Positions 42,789 through 51,170 of a stretch of DNA of 64,000 nucleotides are shown in pieces. The notes below the pieces were generated by a model. It did not search any database. It was not told the DNA's origin and worked only from the letters and a program-made list of their open reading frames with translations. Source of the stretch: Veillonella rodentium (GTDB lineage: Bacteria > Bacillota > Negativicutes > Veillonellales > Veillonellaceae); contig NZ_LT906470.1 of assembly GCF_900187285.1 (NCBI RefSeq), positions 231,501 to 295,500 on the forward strand. The letters run 5' to 3'. A program made the translations under genes and the position numbers. Each line of letters begins with the position of its first letter. Positions within the stretch are counted from its first letter, which is position 1.

Positions 42789-43253
42789 ATGATTCATATT
42801 ATTGATGGCAAACCGTATTTAGATCAAGTAAAAGAGCTAATTCAAGAGTATACGCAGTGGCTTGGTCGCGATTTGTCCTTTCAGAATTTAGATAAGGAAT
42901 TAGCAGATATAGCAGAGAAATATATGGCGCCAAATGGTGAATTATTGGTTGCAATTGATGATAATGATGTGGTGCTCGGCATGGTGGCGTATTATCAGCA
43001 TAGTGATACCCGTTGTGAAATGAAACGCCTATATGTGCGTCCCGAGGGTCGTGGTCATGCTCTCGGTGATCGTCTGATTGAAAGCATTATGGACCATGCC
43101 AAGGCATCTGGATATAAAGAAATGGTGCTAGATACAATTGAACTATTGCAAGCAGCAATCCATCTGTACAAGAAGCATGGTTTTATTGAATGTGAGCCGT
43201 ATTATCATAACCCTATGGATGATGTTATCTATATGAGCAAGGAACTTGTTTAA
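42789..43253 (+). CDS. GNAT-family N-acetyltransferase (1)
   Basis: A 154-aa GNAT protein. The acetyl-CoA loop is seen in MKRLYVRPEGRGHALGDRLIESIM (~73-96; R-x-x-G-x-G/A). The family end motif YKKHGFIECEPY is present. GGAGG precedes the ATG. The substrate is unknown. It is the first of three GNAT genes in 3 kb. Confidence 0.85.
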   Translation: MIHIIDGKPYLDQVKELIQEYTQWLGRDLSFQNLDKELADIAEKYMAPNGELLVAIDDNDVVLGMVAYYQHSDTRCEMKRLYVRPEGRGHALGDRLIESIMDHAKASGYKEMVLDTIELLQAAIHLYKKHGFIECEPYYHNPMDDVIYMSKELV

Positions 43254-43377
43254 TATTATGTGACTATATAGTTATGTAGTTAAATACTTATATAGTCATA
43301 TAGTCATATAGTTTAGTTAACTGATGGATACCATCTCTTTGATAGCATATATCTCGAGATTTATAGGAGGAGCTTTT

Positions 43378-43797
43378 ATGGCGATTACGTATACAGAAGA
43401 AAGAAATTTTACCTCTCAGCAAGTAGCAGAGTTATTTCTGTCTGTTCGTTGGGTAGTAGGTAAATATCCTGATCGATTACATAAGGCTCTTATGAATTCA
43501 TCGCGCGTGATTTCTGCATGGGATGGCGATCGTTTAGTTGGTCTTATTCGTGTCATGGATGATAGCGAGTTAGTGTGCTTCATCAATTATGTACTGGTTC
43601 ATCCTGATTATCATGGCCAAGGTATTGCAGGTCATTTGCTAGAAATGGTGAAAGAGGCTTACAAGTCTTACTTGTACATTAATGTTATGATTGGTGAAAG
43701 TAAGAATGCTTCATTTTATGAAAAGCATGGCTTTAAAATAAAAGATAATTCCTTGCCGATGCAATATCGTAATGTACCTAAATATACGAAAAGATGA
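43378..43797 (+). CDS. GNAT-family N-acetyltransferase (2)
   Basis: A 139-aa GNAT protein with the CoA loop VLVHPDYHGQGIAGHLLEMV (~75-94) and end motif FYEKHGFKIKDNSLPMQYR. AGGAGGAG before ATG 43378 sets the start. A longer upstream frame has no ribosome site. It lies directly left of the IS3-family element. Confidence 0.85.
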   Translation: MAITYTEERNFTSQQVAELFLSVRWVVGKYPDRLHKALMNSSRVISAWDGDRLVGLIRVMDDSELVCFINYVLVHPDYHGQGIAGHLLEMVKEAYKSYLYINVMIGESKNASFYEKHGFKIKDNSLPMQYRNVPKYTKR

Positions 43798-43904
43798 TTG
43801 GTCGGATAATCTGTATAGCAAATAACTGGTCAAATTGTTAATAAAAGGCTACACGTACATAGAGTTACTGATATGTACCCATTTTCCTGGACACATATTA
43901 TTTA

Positions 43905-44705
43905 CTAGCCTAAACACATGGATGCTTTCCTGTATTTTACAGGGGGCATCCATTTTGTTTTTGCTTGAATCCTTTTGTTATTGTAATAGTTAATGTATTC
44001 TTCTATCGCTGCTGCAAAAGCATTAAATGATGAATATTCCCTTTCAAAACCATAATATATTTCCGTTTTCAATCTACCAAAAAAGGTTTCCATCACAGAG
44101 TTATCATAACAATTTCTTTTTCGAGACATAGATTGAATAATACCATGTTCTTTGAGTGTTTTCCTAAAGTACTTATGTTGGTATTGCCAGCCTTGATCAG
44201 AGTGGAAGATTAATCCCGAAAGATTGGTAAACTTCTTAAAGACTTTATCTAACATACGAGAAACTTGCTCTAAGTTAGGTCTTAATGCTAAGTCATAAGC
44301 AACAATCTCATTCGTATTCATATCTAAAATAGGTGACAAATAACATTTTCCCCAAGAGAAGTTAAATTGAGATACATCAGTAGTCCACTTTTGTAATGGT
44401 GCGGTTGTACTAAAATCTCTATTAATAATATTTTCTGCCACTTTACCTACTTGTCCCTTATAAGAGTGATACTTCTTCTTTGGCCGTTTTCCAGCAAGTC
44501 CCATGATATGCATAAGTCTTTGTACTCGTTTATGATTGACTATAAAACCTCGGTTAAGAAGCTCTTGGTATACACGGCGTACACCATACCGGCCTTTATG
44601 TTCTGTAAAAATCTTTTGAATTTCGTTTTTTACTTGTGTATTTCTTCTATCTACAAGATCTACTTTAGAGAGTTCAAAATAATAGGTAGATTTGGACATT
44701 GGCAT
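43905..44705 (-). CDS. IS3-family transposase OrfB (DDE integrase domain)
   Basis: 266 aa from ATG 44705. It has HTH_21-like YGVRRVYQELLNRG and the rve catalytic core with Asp in WTTDVSQF, Asp in IFHSDQGWQY and Glu in SVMETFFGRLK. The frame stays open upstream to the slippery region (GAAAAAG, ~44774-44780), so the true product is probably an OrfAB fusion made by -1 frameshifting. Confidence 0.9.
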   Translation of the reverse strand: MPMSKSTYYFELSKVDLVDRRNTQVKNEIQKIFTEHKGRYGVRRVYQELLNRGFIVNHKRVQRLMHIMGLAGKRPKKKYHSYKGQVGKVAENIINRDFSTTAPLQKWTTDVSQFNFSWGKCYLSPILDMNTNEIVAYDLALRPNLEQVSRMLDKVFKKFTNLSGLIFHSDQGWQYQHKYFRKTLKEHGIIQSMSRKRNCYDNSVMETFFGRLKTEIYYGFEREYSSFNAFAAAIEEYINYYNNKRIQAKTKWMPPVKYRKASMCLG

Positions 44706-44722
44706 AGCTTTCAGAAGATACT

Positions 44723-45292
44723 TTAGTTGATAGCCTTGTTGGCGGAGCGTTTTGATAATCGCTGCTTTTTCGCCTTGAGTCGCGCAGCCTCTTTTTCTTC
44801 TCTCAAGGCAATCTCTTTTTTTATGACTTCATTTTCAGCTTTAATGTAAGCATTTTCAGCTCGTAAGCGAATTAGCTCCTCATATTCACTCTCTTTGAGT
44901 TTTCGAGGTAAGATGGTCTTAGTTGCTTTCATTTTGGAATCCTTTGATGGTCGCCCTTTAGGTTTATTAATAAGACCATTGTATCCCAAAGTTTTGTATT
45001 TATGAACCCATTGATACAGTTGGCCAGTGTTAATTTCAGCCATAACAGATACAGAACGTATAGATTTACCAGATAATACTTGGCATACTAACTCATATTT
45101 GTTCTCTGGAGACCAACGCTTATTATCTGTACGATGCTCATTAATTTCTGGTCCGTTAAACTTTTCTTGTTTAGCCCATTTCCTTATTTGCTCATGAAAA
45201 GTATGAGTCAATACTCCGATTGGTGTCTCCGGCCATTTACCTTGGTAAAACAATTCAATTGCTTTTCTTTTAAATTCATAACTATATCTCAT
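44723..45292 (-). CDS. IS3-family transposase OrfA (helix-turn-helix)
   Basis: A 189-aa protein. Two helix-turn-helix segments are visible (YSYEFKRKAIELFYQG; KSIRSVSVMAEINTGQLYQWV). The C-terminal leucine-zipper-like coiled coil (EELIRLRAENAYIKAENEVIKKEIALREEKE) is typical of IS150-group OrfA. AAGGGGGT precedes ATG 45292. Confidence 0.88.
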   Translation of the reverse strand: MRYSYEFKRKAIELFYQGKWPETPIGVLTHTFHEQIRKWAKQEKFNGPEINEHRTDNKRWSPENKYELVCQVLSGKSIRSVSVMAEINTGQLYQWVHKYKTLGYNGLINKPKGRPSKDSKMKATKTILPRKLKESEYEELIRLRAENAYIKAENEVIKKEIALREEKEAARLKAKKQRLSKRSANKAIN

Positions 45293-45405
45293 GAAAATAC
45301 CCCCTTTACTAGTTGTCCAGTAAAGGGGGTACATATCATACGTGTAGCCTTTGTTATGTAAACGATATATACTAAAACCGATATGTAGATACGATGGAGA
45401 AGGAT

Positions 45406-45894
45406 ATGGATATATTAATACGAAAAGCGACAACCGCAGATTTAGATTTAGTGACACATATAGAAGCAACTTGTTTCCCTCCTGCAGAGGCGGCGCCTCG
45501 TGAGGCTTTTAAGGAACGATTAGACCGTTATGCAGGTCAGTTTTTAATTGCCTTTGATGGAGCTACGCCGATTGGTTTTATCGATGGTTTTGTAACGGAT
45601 GATGAAGTCTTGACGGATGAGATGTTCGCCGATGCTTTCTTACATAATCCCAATGGCGCATGGCAAATGATTTTTGGTCTAAATACGATGCCTGAATACC
45701 GCAATCGCGGTGTAGGTGGTAAGTTAATTGGGGCGTTTATCGACCTTGCGAGAGAGGAAAACCGAAAGGGTATCATTTTAACCTGTAAGGAAGAAAAGCT
45801 GCCTTATTATGCCAAGTTTGGTTTTGTAAATGAAGGAGAATCAGAGTCTGATCATGGCGGTGCTAAATGGTATCAAATGCGGATTGTATTTTAG
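45406..45894 (+). CDS. GNAT-family N-acetyltransferase (3)
   Basis: A 162-aa GNAT protein of the arylalkylamine/spermidine-like subgroup (IRKATTADLDLVTHIEATCFPPAEAA). The CoA loop is LNTMPEYRNRGVGGKLIGAFIDLA and the end is YYAKFGFVNEGESES. ATG 45406 follows GGAGAAGG. ATG 45394 is an in-frame alternative without a ribosome site. A terminator follows. Confidence 0.85.
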   Translation: MDILIRKATTADLDLVTHIEATCFPPAEAAPREAFKERLDRYAGQFLIAFDGATPIGFIDGFVTDDEVLTDEMFADAFLHNPNGAWQMIFGLNTMPEYRNRGVGGKLIGAFIDLAREENRKGIILTCKEEKLPYYAKFGFVNEGESESDHGGAKWYQMRIVF

Positions 45895-45896
45895 AT

Positions 45897-45947
45897 TAAA
45901 AGAAGCTGAAATCTTTGCAGAGCAGCATTGATTTCAGCTTCTTTTTG
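45897..45947. terminator. Terminator between GNAT 3 and the metal ABC operon
   Basis: AAAAGAAGCTGAAATC pairs with GATTTCAGCTTCTTTT around a 16-nt loop. Bidirectional. Confidence 0.88.
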
Positions 45948-45971
45948 TTGGGAAAAGTATTGGTATTGTAT

Positions 45972-47072
45972 TTAAATAATCTCTTTAACTTGTGCTATAC
46001 CCTTATCAGTAAGCACGTAGTGTCCATTTGTCACATATAATAGACCTTGTTTCTTTAGCTGTGAAGCAGCTTGATGAGTATAATCAGGCCTCCAGTTCAA
46101 ATGTTCATGAATGGTACCGATGCCGTTTTCAACGTGCGCGATAGGTGTATTCATATGTGTGTAAATATGGCACAGCATCATCGTTTCCCGATAATGGCGA
46201 CGCAGATGGCGCTGCCGGAGGTATGTGGCGATATAACCGGTCTTCGGTGTAGCGATGACGGCGATAACTAGGCCTATACCGATGGTGGTGGCGATGGAAC
46301 CCGCAATGGACACATCCATGGTGAAAGCAACCTCCGTGCCGATAACGGCATATACAATACCGATGACGATGCTGCTGATGAGCATGGCTTTCACGGAGTT
46401 GGTCCATAAATAAGCGATGACTGCAGGCCCGATCATGAGCCCGATGACAAGGATGGCGCCGACCGCCTGAAAGGAGGCAACTACGGTGAGGGAGACCATG
46501 GTCATCAATACATAGTGGATGAGAATCGGCGTGAAGCCGAACAGTCCCGCCAGCAGCGGATCAAAGGTGGACAGTTTCAGTTCCTTGTAGAACAGAATGA
46601 CCAATAGCAGGTTGACGGCGGCCACCGTGAGTGAAATCCACAGCGATACGGGGCCTAAATCGGTGCCGTTCACAATGAATCTGTCGAACGGCGCAAAGGC
46701 GATTTCCCCGAGTAATGCCGTATCCACGTCAAGATGGGCATTTCCGCTATAGAGGCTCACCAAAATGATGGCGACTGAAAAGAGCAGGGGAAAGATGATG
46801 CCGATAGACGCATCTTCGTTGACGAGATGTGTATTGTGAATCATCTCTATGAGCCATACCGTTCCGACGCCGACGAGCGTAGCCCCGACGAGCAGGAATG
46901 GCGAATTCAAGTCTTCCGTCACGAAGAAGGCAAGCACGATGCCTAAAAATACGGTGTGCGTAATGGCGTCGGCCATCATAGACATGCGGCGCAGTACCAG
47001 AAAGACACCGGGCACGGCGCAGGCGATGGAGACCGCCATAGCGATGAGCAATATTTCAGTGTGAGCTGTCAT
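45972..47072 (-). CDS. Metal ABC transporter permease with C-terminal winged-helix-like domain
   Basis: A 366-aa ABC-3 family (MntB/ZnuB/TroD) permease, residues 1-~280 with eight to nine helices (VLRRMSMMADAITHTVFLGIVLA near the N terminus). The last ~85 residues, after a basic stretch, are soluble: IHEHLNWRPDYTHQAASQLKKQGLLYVTNGHYVLTDKGIAQVKEII. They resemble a DtxR/MarR-like winged helix, a fusion known in TroD/SitD-type permeases. AGGAGG precedes the ATG, and the gene overlaps the preceding permease gene (ATGA). It is the last gene of the operon. Confidence 0.87.
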   Translation of the reverse strand: MTAHTEILLIAMAVSIACAVPGVFLVLRRMSMMADAITHTVFLGIVLAFFVTEDLNSPFLLVGATLVGVGTVWLIEMIHNTHLVNEDASIGIIFPLLFSVAIILVSLYSGNAHLDVDTALLGEIAFAPFDRFIVNGTDLGPVSLWISLTVAAVNLLLVILFYKELKLSTFDPLLAGLFGFTPILIHYVLMTMVSLTVVASFQAVGAILVIGLMIGPAVIAYLWTNSVKAMLISSIVIGIVYAVIGTEVAFTMDVSIAGSIATTIGIGLVIAVIATPKTGYIATYLRQRHLRRHYRETMMLCHIYTHMNTPIAHVENGIGTIHEHLNWRPDYTHQAASQLKKQGLLYVTNGHYVLTDKGIAQVKEII

Positions 47073-48034
47073 AGGGTACCTCCTATATTGCCGCTTTCAG
47101 AGGTTGGTGTGACCGGATCCGACGGCATCGTTTTTTCGGTGGAAGGGCCCGACATGGATTTTAATGCGTATTTCGTCTGACGAACGCGGCGCAGCTGCCA
47201 TAGGAGGCTTCTGTTCGGTGCGAACAGCAGGCTGAGTAATACCAAAATCGACAGAATGACGATAATCGCCGGCCCTGTAGGCAATTTGGAAACAGCGGTG
47301 CTCCACAATGTGCCGCCGATGGCGGAGATCATTCCGAACATGCCGGCCAATATACACATGGTGCCCAGTTTATCTGTCCATTGCCGGGCACCCACGGCGG
47401 GTGCGATGAGGAGTGAGCTGATCAAAATGGCGCCCACCGATTGAATCCCGATGATGATGGTCATAATGAGCAGCGCCCGATATAAAATGAGCGTAAACGT
47501 CACAGGAATCTGTAACGTCCTGGCGTATTCCGGATCAAAGGAAATGAGTTTCAGTTCCTTCCGGAACAGAGCGGTCAGGATCATGATGATAATCGCCGCG
47601 ACGGACGTAATATATACATCGCGCGCCAATATGGTGGCCGCCTGTCCGAATATGAATTTTGAAAGCCCCGTCTGCCCGGCTTTGTTGAGGCTCTGAATAT
47701 AGGTGAGCAGCACCATGCCGAAGCCGAAGAAGGCGGAGAGAATGGTGGCTAACGCTCCGTCGAATTTAATCTTGCTGTTTTCCACGGTAATCGTGACGAG
47801 CCATGCGGCGGCAATCGAGGAAAGGGCGGCACCCGCGATGAGCACCTCTATATTCTTGATGCCGGTCAGCAAAAAGGCGAGCACTACGCCCGGTAATGCC
47901 GCATGGGATAAGCCGTCTCCGATGAGGCTTTCCTTGCGAAGTACCGCAAAGGTGCCTGCGATGCCGCTGGCAAGACCCAATAGAGCGGTGCCGAGCAATA
48001 CCATCTGCGTCGTATAGGAATGGAGTATCGTCAT
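47069..48034 (-). CDS. Metal ABC transporter permease
   Basis: A 321-aa ABC-3 family permease with eight or more helices. The family opening VLRKESLIGDGLSHAALPGVVLAFLL is present, as is FDPEYARTLQIP. The C-terminal ~40 residues are a Ser/Thr-rich cytosolic tail. GGAGGG precedes ATG 48034, and the start overlaps the ATPase gene end by 4 bp. It pairs with the downstream permease to form the channel. Confidence 0.88.
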   Translation of the reverse strand: MTILHSYTTQMVLLGTALLGLASGIAGTFAVLRKESLIGDGLSHAALPGVVLAFLLTGIKNIEVLIAGAALSSIAAAWLVTITVENSKIKFDGALATILSAFFGFGMVLLTYIQSLNKAGQTGLSKFIFGQAATILARDVYITSVAAIIIMILTALFRKELKLISFDPEYARTLQIPVTFTLILYRALLIMTIIIGIQSVGAILISSLLIAPAVGARQWTDKLGTMCILAGMFGMISAIGGTLWSTAVSKLPTGPAIIVILSILVLLSLLFAPNRSLLWQLRRVRQTKYALKSMSGPSTEKTMPSDPVTPTSESGNIGGTL

Positions 48035-48762
48035 AGAATCCCTCCTGTACCATAGGTACGCTCGATCGCTTTCTGAGTGAATGTGTCCAATACAGGACCG
48101 TAAGCGACGGTTTGTTTATTAACCAGTGTGACCCAATCAAAGTATTGGGGTACCGTATTAAGGTCGTGGTGGACGACGATAACTGTTTTTCCGCGATCTT
48201 TCATCTCCTGTAATAATGTGATGATGGCACGTTCCGTCGTCTTGTCTACGCCCTTGAACGGCTCGTCCATGAGATAAATATCGGCCTCCTGAACGAGGGC
48301 GCGCGCCAGAAAGACACGCTGCTGTTGACCGCCGGAGAGCTGACGGATCTGTCTGTCCACATAATCGGTCATGCCCATTTTATCGATCATGGCCAGAGCT
48401 AACTCCTTGTCCTTTTTGGTAGGGCGTTTGAACCAGCCCAGATGTCCGTAACGGCCCATGAGGACCACATCTGACACGGTGGTGGGAAAATCCCAGTCAA
48501 CGCTGCCGCTTTGCGGTACATAAGCGATCTTTTTGTAATCATTTTTGTTGATTGCCAGGTGATGGTCGATGTAAAATTTGACGCTGCCCGAGATGACTGT
48601 CAGCAGACCCAGCATGGCCTTTAATAATGTGGACTTACCGGCTCCGTTGGGACCGACGATAGCTGCCAGTGAACCGATAGGGACCTTCATATCCACGTCC
48701 CATAACACGGGTTTTGTCGTGTAGGCGACGGTCATATCTTCAACTTCTACGGCGCATTCCAT
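48031..48762 (-). CDS. Metal ABC transporter ATP-binding protein
   Basis: A 243-aa ATPase: Walker A GPNGAGKSTLLKA, Q-loop YVPQSGSVDWDFPTTV, signature LSGGQQQRVFLARAL, Walker B IYLMDEPFKGVD, and switch His VVHHDL. The SVDWDFP Q-loop is typical of Mn/Zn/Fe (MntA/ZnuC/TroB) ATPases. AAGGAGG before ATG 48762 sets the start, so the upstream in-frame extension is not used. Confidence 0.92.
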   Translation of the reverse strand: MECAVEVEDMTVAYTTKPVLWDVDMKVPIGSLAAIVGPNGAGKSTLLKAMLGLLTVISGSVKFYIDHHLAINKNDYKKIAYVPQSGSVDWDFPTTVSDVVLMGRYGHLGWFKRPTKKDKELALAMIDKMGMTDYVDRQIRQLSGGQQQRVFLARALVQEADIYLMDEPFKGVDKTTERAIITLLQEMKDRGKTVIVVHHDLNTVPQYFDWVTLVNKQTVAYGPVLDTFTQKAIERTYGTGGIL

Positions 48763-48883
48763 ACATGCCTCCTTGTTATATAAATTTGTTGTATCGACTT
48801 CGTGCTCTATTTTAGCAGGTCTTAATATACATATCTGCAGCACCGACTTCGTTCTCTAATTAACAGGTTTTGAATTAACATTT

Positions 48884-49822
48884 TTATTTAAGTGCCTTCG
48901 CAATGGTATCGATGTTGGCTTTTACCATGCCGATATATGTGCCACCTTCAGTTCCTTCGGAGCCGAGTGAATCGGAATACAGTTCGCCGCCGATGGATAC
49001 GTCCCAGCCTTTAGCCTTGCAGGCTTCCTGAACGGCCTCAATCGTTTTATGCGGTACCGATGACTCCACGAAGATGGCTTTGATTTTGTGATCCACGATG
49101 AATTGGACGAGCTCGTTCATATCCTGCGTGCCGGCTTCCGTAGCGGTGCTTACGCCCTGTAAACCTTTGACTTCAAATCCGTAGGCCCGTGCAAAGTATT
49201 GGAATGCATCGTGCGCCGTTACGAGAACGCGGGACTCTTTAGGAATGGATTCGGCCTGTGTTTTAATGTAGGCATCCGCTTCATCTAATTTGGTGAGGTA
49301 GGATTCATAACGTTTCTGAAAGTTTTCCTTATGTGCAGGATCGGCTTTGGACAAACCTTCATAGACCGCTTTTGCGGCCAATTTCCAGTTGGCTACGTCA
49401 AACCAGATGTGCGGATCCTTTGCGGATACGCCGTCTTCTTCGAAATCGAGCAGTGTGGACGGATCGATAGCGTCGGATACGCGAATGGTCGCTTTGTTCT
49501 GTTTTGCCAAATTGTCAAAGATGGAGCCCATTTTTCCTTCCAGGTGAACACCGTTGTATACGACAATATCCGCTTTTGACATGGCCGTCACATCACCTGC
49601 GCTGGCCTGATAGAGATGGGGGTCGACGCCGGGGCCCATGAGACCTTGGACTGAAACATCATCGCCGCCGATTTCTTTCACCAGGTCCGTCAACATCGTC
49701 GTAGTTGCCACGACCTGAAGTTTCTTTTGCCCGTCCCGGGCGGAGTCCTTTCCGCAACCGGTCAGAGCCAGCATCATGACGGTTAACGATAGAGCGATTA
49801 ATACAAGTCGATTGAATTTCAT
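48884..49822 (-). CDS. Metal ABC transporter substrate-binding lipoprotein (ZnuA/TroA/MntC type)
   Basis: A 312-aa cluster A-I binding protein with lipobox MLALTGC. The metal ligands are seen as His in GVDPHLYQAS, His in AKDPHIWFD, His in VLVTAHDAFQYF and Asp in GGELYSDSLG. The short region after the first His lacks the long His-rich loop of ZnuA, so Mn or Fe is at least as likely as Zn. GGAGG precedes ATG 49822. It is the first structural gene of the operon, behind a candidate attenuator. Confidence 0.92.
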   Translation of the reverse strand: MKFNRLVLIALSLTVMMLALTGCGKDSARDGQKKLQVVATTTMLTDLVKEIGGDDVSVQGLMGPGVDPHLYQASAGDVTAMSKADIVVYNGVHLEGKMGSIFDNLAKQNKATIRVSDAIDPSTLLDFEEDGVSAKDPHIWFDVANWKLAAKAVYEGLSKADPAHKENFQKRYESYLTKLDEADAYIKTQAESIPKESRVLVTAHDAFQYFARAYGFEVKGLQGVSTATEAGTQDMNELVQFIVDHKIKAIFVESSVPHKTIEAVQEACKAKGWDVSIGGELYSDSLGSEGTEGGTYIGMVKANIDTIAKALK

Positions 49823-49839
49823 AATAAACCTCCCGTATA

Positions 49840-49903
49840 AAAAATACAGAAAAATAGCCGCTACCAACGTAGCGGCTGGGGCAGAACTGTCGTACTTCTG
49901 CCG
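49840..49903 (-). terminator. Candidate attenuator upstream of the metal transporter operon
   Basis: On the minus strand a hairpin GGCAGAA...TTCTGCC (49880-49903) is followed by AGCCGCTAC-GTTG-GTAGCGGCT (49856-49877) and then ATTTTTCTGTATTTTTT. This is a good intrinsic terminator between a leader ORF and the binding-protein gene. Confidence 0.65.
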
Positions 49904-49917
49904 AGGTCATGAATTCT

Positions 49918-50013
49918 TTAGTGTATGAATGATTGCAGCTGGTCCGGCCCGATGAGGGCTACGATACCGAGTATCATCATGACCTTCATTTGAATACGCT
50001 TTCTACGTTTCAT
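49918..50013 (-). CDS. 31-aa leader peptide or small membrane protein of the metal operon
   Basis: A short ORF with an excellent ribosome site (AAGGAGG, spacing about 6). It encodes MKRRKRIQMK, then a hydrophobic segment (VMMILGIVALIG) and PDQLQSFIH. It sits between the operator/promoter and the candidate attenuator, so it may be a leader peptide whose translation affects termination, or a small membrane protein that assists metal homeostasis. No homologue is recognised. Confidence 0.55.
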   Translation of the reverse strand: MKRRKRIQMKVMMILGIVALIGPDQLQSFIH

Positions 50014-50087
50014 GAAGAACCTCCTTGTTTATTTTTTATGTTACACATCGACATGATGTGTGATGGCCGATCGATTACTTTAATTAG

Positions 50088-50116
50088 ACTATATCATAAA
50101 TGAGATTAAATCTCAA
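50088..50116 (-). promoter_or_regulatory. Promoter with palindromic operator for the metal ABC operon
   Basis: Minus-strand -35 TTGAGA (complement of 50111-50116), 17-bp spacer and -10 TATAGT (complement of 50088-50093). The perfect 15-bp palindrome TGAGATTAAATCTCA (50101-50115) overlaps the -35 and spacer, which is the right place for a metal-dependent repressor (MntR/DtxR/Fur class). Confidence 0.7.
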
Positions 50117-50204
50117 TAAGAAAAATGATTAATTTCTTCATTTCTTCATATTAATTTAGTATGATAATATCCATAGATTAAGAGAACCAAGGAGGACTTA
50201 TATC

Positions 50205-50588
50205 ATGAATAGAATTATTCGCTATACCGCTGCGGCTGTACTTGCGGCATCATTCGGGATGTTTGGAAATTATACGGCAAACGCGGCGGGTTTTATTTCA
50301 CCCCCTAAAGAGGTTACCATCGTGAAACCTGAAATGCCTGAGATCCCTCAGACAGCTAAGGTGGCACCGAATATGAGGGTTCGATTTTTGATTGATAAAC
50401 AGGGCGCTGTGAAGAAAGTGTTCGTGGAACAGTCTTCCGGATATGCACCGGTCGATGAGGCTGTAAAAGATGCCATTATGAAATGGAAATTCACACCTGC
50501 CATCGGCAACGATAAGAAACCGCATGAATCTATTATTGGTATGACGATTACATTACCTAAGAAGGTTGTAGGTCAATCTGCTAAATAA
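50205..50588 (+). CDS. Secreted TonB C-terminal-domain protein (a)
   Basis: A 127-aa protein with a signal peptide (RYTAAAVLAASFGMFG, cleavage near TANAA). The rest is a TonB C-terminal fold: VRFLIDKQGAVKKVFVEQSSGYAPVDEAVKDAIMKWKFTPA. It lacks the Pro-rich spacer and ExbB/D-linked helix of a true TonB, so it is a free periplasmic domain. AAGGAGG precedes the ATG. It is divergent from the metal operon and may be connected with outer-membrane uptake (inference). Confidence 0.82.
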   Translation: MNRIIRYTAAAVLAASFGMFGNYTANAAGFISPPKEVTIVKPEMPEIPQTAKVAPNMRVRFLIDKQGAVKKVFVEQSSGYAPVDEAVKDAIMKWKFTPAIGNDKKPHESIIGMTITLPKKVVGQSAK

Positions 50589-50599
50589 GGAGAATGATG

Positions 50600-50947
50600 A
50601 TGAACAAAGTGTTGCGTTGTATAACATTAAGTGCATTGGTCGCTGCCGGCTCCGTGACGGCGGCCCTGGCTGCGCCGTATGAACCGCCTGTAGCTGTGTC
50701 TACACCGGCTGTTGATTCGGCGGTTTTGGATGCTTATTCCGGCGACATACATGGCATTGATGTACAATTTACCATTAAGGAAAACGGAGCGGTAGACGAC
50801 GTAAAATTACTTACATCCAGCGGGGATGCCGCGGTAGATGCGTCTATTGTGGACGCTGTATCATCTTGGCGATTTAAGCCCGCTTCCGATTCCGATGGAA
50901 AGCCGGTAGAATCTTTTAAAACAGAATTTATTGATTTTAAAAAATAA
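50600..50947 (+). CDS. Secreted TonB C-terminal-domain protein (b)
   Basis: A 115-aa protein with a signal peptide (TLSALVAAGSVTAALAA) and a TonB-like domain (VQFTIKENGAVDDVKLLTSSGDAAVDASIVDAVSSWRFKPA). It is a paralogue of the preceding gene, which ends 11 bp upstream. Three consecutive ATG codons exist (50594, 50597, 50600). The third has the best spacing to AAGGAG. Confidence 0.8.
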   Translation: MNKVLRCITLSALVAAGSVTAALAAPYEPPVAVSTPAVDSAVLDAYSGDIHGIDVQFTIKENGAVDDVKLLTSSGDAAVDASIVDAVSSWRFKPASDSDGKPVESFKTEFIDFKK

Positions 50948-50956
50948 GATACGGTT

Positions 50957-50994
50957 TTAAGACACCTTCACATAGTTGTGAGGGTGTCTTTTTA
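50957..50994 (+). terminator. Terminator after the TonB-domain pair
   Basis: AAGACACCTTCACA-TAGT-TGTGAGGGTGTCTT followed by TTTATTT. Confidence 0.88.
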
Positions 50995-51170
50995 TTTGTG
51001 TAACTGTTCCTATCAGTTCTTAGTGTATCGGGCGACAGGATAAAACGTGTAGTATATGTATAAAAACTTTCACAAATTATAAAATTGTGCCTGTGGATAC
51101 TGAAAATCACTTTCAAAATGATATAATAAAAACATAGTCATAAACGAGTGAGCTCCTGGAGGTATAAATT

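Larger units (their letters stand above)
43844..45352 (-). mobile_element. IS3-family (IS150-like) insertion sequence
   Basis: About 1.5 kb. Terminal inverted repeats AAAGGCTACACGTA (43844-43857) and complement (45339-45352) are perfect. Inner TGATATGTACCC...CTGGACA repeats are at both ends, with an 11-bp extra segment on the left. It contains orfA and orfB in a -1 frameshift arrangement. Both frames are intact, so it may be active. It separates two GNAT genes. Confidence 0.85.

Noticed and set aside
43801-43860. Target-site duplication for the IS3-family element
   Set aside because: GTTA occurs near both ends but is not placed symmetrically next to the inverted repeats, so no duplication is claimed.
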